Source: Amphibalanus amphitrite (lineage: Eukaryota > Arthropoda > Thecostraca > Balanomorpha > Balanidae). From it: a stretch of 64,000 bases of DNA. Shown here one piece after another: positions 56,293 through 64,000 of the stretch (position 1 is the first letter of the stretch; every line of letters starts with the position of its first letter). Both the position numbers and the translations under genes were made by a program. The stretch is taken from positions 988,358 to 1,052,357 of the forward strand of contig NW_024881619.1 of the NCBI RefSeq assembly GCF_019059575.1. The letters are read 5' to 3'. Below the pieces are notes generated by a model, which was given only the letters and a program-made list of their open reading frames with translations, was not told the DNA's origin and did no database searches.

Positions 56293-57241
56293 CGCTGGTC
56301 CCATCAGGCCTGACCGTTTCCCTGCTGGGACGTTGTCCAGGAGCAGGGCTCCGAGCACTTCCGAGCAGCTGCTCCGAACTTGTGATGGTAAAAAAAGAGC
56401 TGATTTGGCTGCTGCTGCGTGCCCCCGCCTCTGAGACGGTGAGCGGGCCCTGGAGTGGCGGCTGTTCGATATACCTCTGTAGCGGCGCTGCTGGTCCTGC
56501 TGGCCATAGTTGCCCTGGGCATGATGGTCAGGTCGGTCTGCATCTTGCCGATGGCAGCCGTGAGGGCAGCGACGGAGGCGGTCAGCTGGTCCAGTGCAGA
56601 CTGGTTGGGCGGCTGTGGCGCTGGTGTACTGCAATGACGGACAGTGCCGGAGTGTTGGCCTCCATGAAGCGGTCGGCCCGCTGCAGCTAGCTCTGGCAGT
56701 GGGATGTCCTCTGGCAGCAGGGAGAGGGCGGCTCGGGCAGATGGGGGAGCCGCTGCTTGTACAGCGTCTCAGCAGGCCGTTGTCTGCCGGCAGGACGCAT
56801 GCCATGGCCAGCTCCCCTGCATGCGGCGCAGGAGTTCAGAAGGCTCGGTCGCCAAGTGCTGGTGCCGCAAGTAGAGCATCCAGGCGAGAGGCACGAGACT
56901 GGGCTGCTGATCACATTCCTCACTGAACGGCAAACCTCGGTGGGCAGGTTAACCACCAGCACTTGGTAGCGGGTGAGGTCGTCGGTGATTCGGCCACCCC
57001 CAGCGCGCACTCTACTGCGACAGCCACAGTTCAGTCTCCTCCGTGGAGAACGGGGGCAGCCGCAGGGAGGCGACAGGCCGGCTGGCGGCCGAGGCTAGGG
57101 CCGGGGTCAGCGTAGAGGCACCCGGAGGGGCGGCGCTGACTGTAGGCGCCGAGGGGGTGCTCCAGCACCGCCGGTCTCGCCGTTGGTAGACATGTTTGAG
57201 ACGATCGCGGCGCACTTCAACACTTTTCGAGTCACTATCAC
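56293..57241 (-). pseudogene. Gypsy gag (mirror of 25,070-26,018)
   Basis: The capsid motifs are recognisable, but this is the most error-rich part of the arm, with many one-base losses. Confidence 0.7.
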
Positions 57242-57250
57242 GCACTAGAA

Positions 57251-57268
57251 ATCACTTTGGGGTCACCA
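57251..57268 (-). promoter_or_regulatory. Primer-binding site (mirror of 25,043-25,060)
   Basis: The reverse complement reads TGGTGACCCCAAAGTGAT. Confidence 0.65.
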
Positions 57269-57781
57269 ATGTAGCGTAGTAATATCGTCCTTGGCCGCTA
57301 CTTCATATGCTATCAGAACGCGTGTTGAATGGTGATAATAATGCTGGTATATTAAAGACTTGATAAATACGTGCGTCGCGGAACAGATCCAGAAGCGGAA
57401 GGATTCGCGTCTCCAGAGTTGGAGCTACGGAAACATATAATTAGTTACTACGGTTTAATAACAGATTGTCGGCTAAGTTGATAATTTACATATGAAATAA
57501 TTTACTATGAATGATTGTGAAGCGAAGCAATGAATGTGATGTATGATTAAAATAATTTTATTCTACTTCGTGATACTGGATACTGATAGTCACATCTGGC
57601 GCCACCTCGCGGAGCATCTAGAGCACTCCTGGTCACCTGTTCATGGGTGGCGGTGTAGAAAAAAATCTAAAAGTAGTCACCGACGCAGCGGTGATAGATG
57701 GCGCAAGTGATTAGTGAGGCCCGGCGCAGAGCCGGTGAGCGACAGGGCCGGTGCCGGGACCACACCGTCTGTTGGGGCAAT

Positions 57782-58455
57782 GTGCGCATGAAACCAGCAC
57801 GTACGACGGACTGCTCCTGGGAACGTGCTAGCCACGGCCTGGTTGATGGCCTCTGCCGCATCAGCCATCACAACCCGAGACCGGAACCCTGGCCCGCGAC
57901 GGCGTCGATGCCGTCCTTCACTGAGTGCAGGAGTGCGCGGTAGTCATCGGTAGTTTCCGCCGTCGTGATGGAGAATACAACGGGGAAAAACAGCAGAGCG
58001 CCATCTGTGACACCGGCCACAAGGACTGGAAACCCTTGTGGTTAATCTGGAAACCCGTTCCAGGTTACCTTGTACGTGGCGTCCACATGCAGCACTTCAG
58101 TTCTCGCACCCTTACGTTGCAGGGCCTTTTAGTACTCAAACTGCACGGATCAATCCCAACTGCTGGTCCACCTTTGCATCACAACATACACATTATGGTC
58201 GCTTTCAGGCAGCGCTTAGCGCTCCTCACACCACTCGTTGACTTCGCAGAAAGAAACTGGAGCAGGACCCAGCTTCTCTTCCCGCAACTTACGCAAGCAG
58301 TTATCTATCTTTTTGTCGCTGACGACGATGTCTCGGTTACGAAGGGACCAGAATAGCTGAAGAGGCTTCGTCACTCTATCTGTGATGTGATTCACAGAAT
58401 GAAGACCTTGATCATACTTTATTAAACACAAAACTTCCATACCTACCTGCAACAC
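57782..58455 (-). pseudogene. MULE copy I (mirror of 23,856-24,529)
   Basis: Same truncated reading as the left arm. Confidence 0.8.
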
Positions 58456-58626
58456 AAGACAGCGCAGAAGTTACCAAATAAGAGACGTAAACAGGCGTAC
58501 ATACATTGCATAGGCAATACAAGCAATACCGGGCAATTAAGGCACAAATGCCTACAAACCATGTCATTCTCCCCCACCTCAAAACTCACAGTAACTTAGC
58601 ACGATCTTCACTAGCAAGTGTAACGC

Positions 58627-59805
58627 TTAACCCGCGCCCCGTTGGGCTCTGCCGAGCAACGCGCCCGGTTGGGGGGGCCATTTTGGCCCCCCCCCCCTAA
58701 GATCTCGAGAACCACGCAACATAGCGACAAGCGGTAAACGGCGTTGGATAGCCCCAACGGGGAACTACCTTGTGACCCAATTTTATTGACCTAGGTCAAA
58801 CCGATGACGTCACAGGTCAGGTCAAAGGTCCAATTTTCACCGTTTACAGGAACTTCAAGAAATGCGTTGTAAAATCGAGTAAAATGCATTTCATTGAAAA
58901 TCATCGATGGGGAAATGTTCATCAAACACATATTTTGCTATTTGAGGTCACTGATACCAGGTCAGGTCACAGAGGTCAGGTCACGGGGGGGTCACAATAT
59001 GAAAGTGTCGTGTGATACATGTTTTATGGTCCATTTTACATGACAAATGCGATTATATGGGTCAGGCAGCCTTTGGGGCCAGCTTAAATCACGTTTTGGT
59101 CTAGGTCAGGTCAAGGTCAGGTCAAGGTCAGGTCAAATTAGGTCAAATTTTAAAGTTAATATTTTTGCATAAAATGGGTATCGAATCGATGCAGCTCGTC
59201 ACGGGGAGTTCAATGGTGGTCTTTGTTTTGCCGTACGTGGTCTAGAATCGCTAAAAATTGAGTTCAAAAATTTGACGTCATCATTTTTGAACAGTTTTTT
59301 CGCTATAACTTGGCCAGAAAACGAGATATCGATCTGAAATTTGGTATGTATATAGAAGAGCGCTGGGACTATCACATATATTCCGGTTTTTTCGAAATTC
59401 GGAAAATTTTTGGATTTTTTCAAAGTTTTTCTAAAAAAATCAATTTTTTGATTTTTTTGGTCAAAAACCAAAAATTTTGAAAATCCGAGATAGCAGTTTT
59501 GTAGCGCCCCTTTTTGTCTACTAGACCATATAAAGAACTTTGAAATTGCTTGATAACTGTAGATTTGGTGAGCGTTTCAAGATTGCATGTTTTTTGCTCA
59601 TTTTTGCTCGAACATGACCTCAGTTTGACCTCAATAACTCCTGACCTAAGGTGACCTAAGACTTGAAATTTGGTGTGAAGGTGTCAAATTGATGCCCGGG
59701 AAGGTACTGAAAATTTGGCGGCGCTGCGCGCCGCCGTTTTCTTGCTATTCAGGAAAAACCACAGGGGGGGGGCAAAATGCCCCCCCCCAACGGGGCGAGG
59801 GTTAA
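58627..59805. mobile_element. PiggyBac-like element (mirror of 22,503-23,684)
   Basis: TTAA at 58627-58630 and 59802-59805. The element is 58631-59801, 1,171 bp. Confidence 0.92.
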
Positions 59806-60077
59806 AAGACTGACAAAGCATGATTTGCATAAACTGGGCGAGCGTCATGGGCACCGGAAGTACGTACAGCGTTATATAGTGTAGTCACTCATGACTCAAG
59901 TATGCGGGGCGATGTCCGATCGGACCCGAACGGCGCAGGGGCGCTGTCTGAACCAGTGGATGAATCTTCTCTAAAAAGCCGGAGATCCACCTTGAGTAAT
60001 GGGCGAACATGCCGATCACTCGCTTCAGTGAGGGCATGTCACGAGGCTCGGGGAGATCGAGGAAGGGACGGAGGCAC

Positions 60078-61376
60078 TCAGGACTCCGGACAAAAGTATG
60101 GGTTAGTGATGTGTTTGTCCGAGGCCTTCACGTCCTCTCGGGCACGCCTGGCGACATCCTCAAAGTGCCGCCCAAATGACGTCCGTGTCCCATATGTCTT
60201 CGCGTGTTCGTCTTCGGGAACGGGATCTTTCTCGACCTGTCCGTCGGCGTCATCGTCAGACCCTACCGCCGCCGAGCTTAAGTCTGACAGGTCCAGGTGG
60301 ACCATGCATTCTGTTGACTTTGCTAAGATGCACAACTTCCCGAAGCACTCGCCTAGGCCCGGGATGGACGACGCCTGCTGCATCTTTGCGAACAGCCACA
60401 TGTAGCTCATGTTTGCTGCTCCCTCGATTCCCTTACCCTTGAGCGTGCTCGAAAAGCTGTGGGAGATATGGGCTCCACACAGGCGGGTCGCGGGTCCGGG
60501 TTGGTGACGGCTTTCCAACAGGTCTGGAGGTAGGTCAGGGTCGTCGTTTTCAGAAGACCCTCCGCCACGTTGTGTATCAGCGCCCAACTGAAGTCAGTGA
60601 CAATGCGGGGGGGGGGGGGGGCTCCAAGGTCGCTCTTGTCACCAGCCAGTACCCTTCGCCAGCTGGGAGAGGAAGTTGGCGACTGTGGGAACAGTATGGC
60701 TCTCCGCGAGGAGGTGTGCCAGTGGATAGCTTCTGGTCTGCATCGGGGCTTTCGGTGATGAGGGCATAGAGAAACAGTTGCTTCTCGCCGACCTGGCGGG
60801 TCACGAAGCCGGTGGCGTCCAGGTGAGCTGTGTCGCGGCTGGGGGTCCTTTTTATGAAGTGTTTTTGGTACAAGTGTACCACCAACGGCACTTTGCCGAT
60901 TAACTAGACGCCGCCTTTCTGGACCTTGCCTGACCCGTCCTCGAATTGAGACACGTCCACGTCCTCTGACCAGCCAGCAGAATGACGTTCGGTTGCGCGG
61001 CGCTCGTAGGCAGCTTGGCGCAGAACTGCAGCCGGCGGTGCTTGGGTCACGTTCTTGTCGAGCAGGCGCGCATCGGGTGTCTGCTGCAGCATTTATTGCC
61101 TGGTAATATGGGCTTCTTGTTGGTCGACGAGAACGGCGGTGGCATGGCGGCACTCTCTGCTCAGGTGGCGTTGAGCGAAATATTCCTGATGAGCCGCGCT
61201 GGTAGACCCGAACACCTGGCAGTGCCGGCTTTGGCTCCCCGGCGCTGGCGGGTAGCGGACCACGAGGCGGTATTGGTGGCAGCCGGGGAACCGCCAGGTG
61301 GCGAAGCTCGTGAAGAACGGTGTATTATTCTTTCGGGACCCAGCTTTCTTGAGGTACGCCGTATAGTATAGCGCAT
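60078..61376 (-). pseudogene. Family U copy 1b (mirror of 20,931-22,230)
   Basis: A change in the G/C homopolymer at about 60,607-60,620 joins two frames into a 248-residue ORF. This shows how one-base differences change the ORF map. Confidence 0.55.
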
Positions 61377-61833
61377 TGCCAGCGCTATACGAAAATGATA
61401 CTACATCGTAAAAGCCTGTGTGGGCTGAACAAGACTATCGACGTCCACCTCGGATGCGCCGGTAATATGTATATAATACTGAACGAAGCCGGTGTATATA
61501 AATTTTCAAGACCCAGGTCCTTACTTGCTTTTTGAACGAGGTCGAAAGCCGAGTAAAAAAAAATCAGTAAGGACTGAGGTCTTGAAAATTTATCACTGGC
61601 CGAGTTTGGTAGGTACACTCATGAGAAAAATTTTCACTCCAAATAAAATAGTAAAGTTCTTCCATTTCTAACCCACAGTTTAGAGTACAATTAAGGTCGT
61701 ACAAATACGCTCATAAAAAGAGTTATGGATGTAGGGTAATCGTACTCTTAGATGAAAATGTGTCAATAGACACGTTTTCATGACATGAAATTCTCTTCAT
61801 GACATTTCATGCCTGTTGCTCCATGACATCGAA

Positions 61834-61844
<11 letters not shown>

Positions 61845-61868
<24 letters not shown>

Positions 61869-62608
61869 CACAGAAAGTTCAACTTGATGGCAAAACTAAT
61901 GGCCTAAAGTAAAACTATACGCCGACCTCAACAAATAACACAGAAAGTCAAACTTGATGGCCAAGTTAATGCCAATGGCATGACAAGCCTCCGCCGTTCC
62001 ACAGTCGTTCCATTTGCCGGGAACGTCGCACGCTTCACCCAAACGTATGGCTTCACTGCTCATAGTGAAAACAATGTTGCTCGTTGTTGCTGCTGTTCGA
62101 ATGCTGCTTCCTGCTCATTTCGCCTCACTGTAGGCGGGGACGATTCTGGCGTACAGCTTCAGGGCCCTTGCTGGCACCCTTACTCCATCGTCCCCTTCAG
62201 CACAAGCCTCTGAAGGTAGATCCCAAGCGCCTTATCTGCCTTGCCGTATGTATAATGCATTGAATAGCGAGTGGCACAAAACCCAAGCGAGCACGGCATC
62301 GGCCAATTCTGCGATGGTGACCACGGTTACGCCTTCACTCTTCAGCGACTACTTGATAGGTACTTATCGTCGTGGATGAGCAGCTGCAGTGACATCGTTT
62401 CGTCAGCTGACTCTTGAGGTATTTTGCGTCCGCCGAGGCACACGGCGGTCTGGCCAATCACATCGCCTGGCAACAGATCAAGAAAATGGCAAACCGTTAG
62501 GTTGAGATACATGAGTAGATGCGCTAGACTGTTTAAAAAATGATGAGGGAGGCAAAAGGGAAAAGGGGAAAGAAGTGGGAGGTGATGAGAGAGAGAGAGA
62601 GAGGGAGA

Positions 62609-62648
<40 letters not shown>

Positions 62649-62809
62649 GAGAGAGAGAGAGACTCCACTTGAGCGTGCTCGAAAAGCTGTGGGAGATGTG
62701 GGCCCCACACAGGCGGGTCGCGAGTAGGTCCGGGTTAGTGGCGGCTTTCCGACAGGTCTAGAGGTAGGTCAGGGTCGTCGTCTTAAGAAGACTTTACGCC
62801 ACGGCGTGT
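61845..62809 (-). pseudogene. Family U copy 1a (mirror of 19,494-20,460)
   Basis: Same remnant as the left arm, with the GA microsatellite at 62,588-62,663 shorter and differently interrupted. Confidence 0.55.
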
Positions 62810-64000
62810 GTTAGTTCCGGCATGTCTCCGTCCCAAAACAGGTGTAGTCAAACACAGGACCTTGTATTCATCTTGTCTATAGATCCGTTTCTGCAACACG
62901 TCAGAACAATCGTCACATATCAGTTGGTGACATACCAGGGAAATAAGCTAAAATTAGAGTGCTCTATTTATTGCTCCTGCCCCATGTTGAAGAGATACCC
63001 CTAAAAGCGTGATCTTTTATCGGCCCTTACGCAGCAAGGCAGTACTTCTCAGGCCGGTGGATGGTATCAATAGAAAGAGAATGCGTCAAAGATTAACATG
63101 AATTAATTAAAATAACATTAAAATGTTAATTAAGCGTGTAAATTAGTCCCAAACTTAAGCTAATTATTGCTCCTACCTCGGCGACGGCGCTCCCCGCAGT
63201 CGCGGAGAAGCTAAAATAAAAGCCACCATCCTCCTCCGTAAGTCAATTTTAGAGCGGCCGAGTGGGCCGATGCGGGGCCACCAAACTGAGGTGAGACGTG
63301 GCTAGCAATTGCGAACTGCCATAGAAATCAATATCTTAAGACGTACAATATGGGATGATTACTCTGAAGCAGGAGTGAAAGCATGAGTAGCTAGCAAGAA
63401 ACGAAATGCATAGATTGGTTGAATTATGTACAATAGGCACAGCTCAGATGAAGCCATTTCTTTGATGTTGACATTTGACATAACCCTTCCTCTCCTCACC
63501 TACGACCTAAGTAGGTACGTTGGCAGTTACCGGCATAGTTTTTTTTTTTTTTTTAGCACGAGTGTAATTCGCCATCGGACCGCAATGCATGTTGCTAGGC
63601 TGCTGCAATTACAACGAACATACGAATACTGCCTTCATTTGTAGACGTTTGTTTTTTAGGCGGTCTTTGACGTACAAGGGGGCATACCTGTCGACAACTG
63701 GAGTTTCTCCGAATTTCAAAAACTCCCAGAATTCCAATTCCTTATGCACTGTTGTAGGTACAGCTATGTTCACAAGTTTTCGTTTCCTCCTGCTCTAAAA
63801 AGGATGATATTTGTCGATTTCGTGCGTCGCTGATAGAAGGGTGCGTTTAATAATTAGGCCCAACGCTTTCTGCATCCGCGAGTACCTTGAAAAGGGAACA
63901 ACAGTTTCCATTTATTACACTATGGGACAAGTGACAAAATGACCACCGCAACACGCATGAAACGGAGCTCATATTCCTAAAATGTCTACAATCACTTCTT
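62809..64000. mobile_element. Part of the 4.16-kb insertion (mirror of 18,301-19,493)
   Basis: The right-hand 1.2 kb of the insertion, including the inverted-repeat partner at 62,917-62,977. The window ends inside it. Confidence 0.7.

Larger units (their letters stand above)
41315..64000 (-). repeat. Right arm of giant inverted repeat
   Basis: Reverse complement of 41,059 back to 18,301. Each recognisable nested element I checked in the left arm is present at the mirrored place. Differences I could check are mostly one-base losses or gains and microsatellite length changes. Between left positions 25,066 and 28,411 the offset changes by 31 bp, far more than elsewhere. The match still holds at the last base of the window, so the repeat may continue. 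Confidence 0.97.

Noticed and set aside
55834-56805. 323-residue ORF fusing gag and a transposase
   Set aside because: The fusion depends on several one-base differences in the error-rich part of the right arm and is absent from the left arm.

Overview
This window comes from a eukaryotic genome, most likely an invertebrate animal and probably an arthropod. The inference rests on the mix of elements: a Jockey/I-type LINE with RNase H, Gypsy elements with tRNA-Trp-type primer sites, P-element, hAT, CACTA and MULE transposases, and a TTAA-flanked piggyBac-like element. There are no bacterial operons, rRNA, tRNA genes or CRISPR arrays. Nearly all recognisable coding sequence is transposon-derived and most of it is broken. 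No confident host gene is visible.

Positions 1-13,540 are a patchwork of unrelated remnants: a retroelement reverse transcriptase, a CACTA transposase end, a GGATCCAATT-type satellite holding a small TIR element, an SGNH-hydrolase ORF and a zinc-finger gag, a Gypsy gag and RNase H piece, integrase and RNase H fragments, and one well-preserved 5'-truncated LINE (9,620-13,092, minus strand) with 14-bp target-site duplications.

Positions 13,541-39,267 hold two colinear paralogous copies of one composite region. Copy 1 (about 13,541-24,529) and copy 2 (about 26,033-37,960 and beyond) carry the same order: transposase scrap, Gypsy RT/LTR/primer site, hAT dimerisation domain, an unclassified transposase family (called family U here), then a MULE. 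They differ by discrete events that date themselves: a 2.07-kb deletion and a 4.16-kb insertion in copy 1, a 1.17-kb piggyBac-like insertion in copy 1, and in copy 2 a 1.84-kb hAT-like insertion, a 262-bp insertion, a 111-bp insertion and a tandem duplication of family U. A Gypsy gag with its LTR lies between the two copies.

From about 18,301 to the window end the sequence is one giant inverted repeat. Left arm 18,301-41,059 is read again in reverse complement as 41,315-64,000, around a 250-bp (TA)n tract centred near 41,187. Each recognisable element I checked in the left arm recurs in the right arm. The two arms appear to differ mainly by small insertions and deletions, clustered at about 54-57 kb. 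That pattern favours a fold-back sequencing or assembly artefact over an old genomic palindrome, but the sequence alone cannot settle it. Right-arm entries below are therefore second readings of left-arm features, not independent genes.
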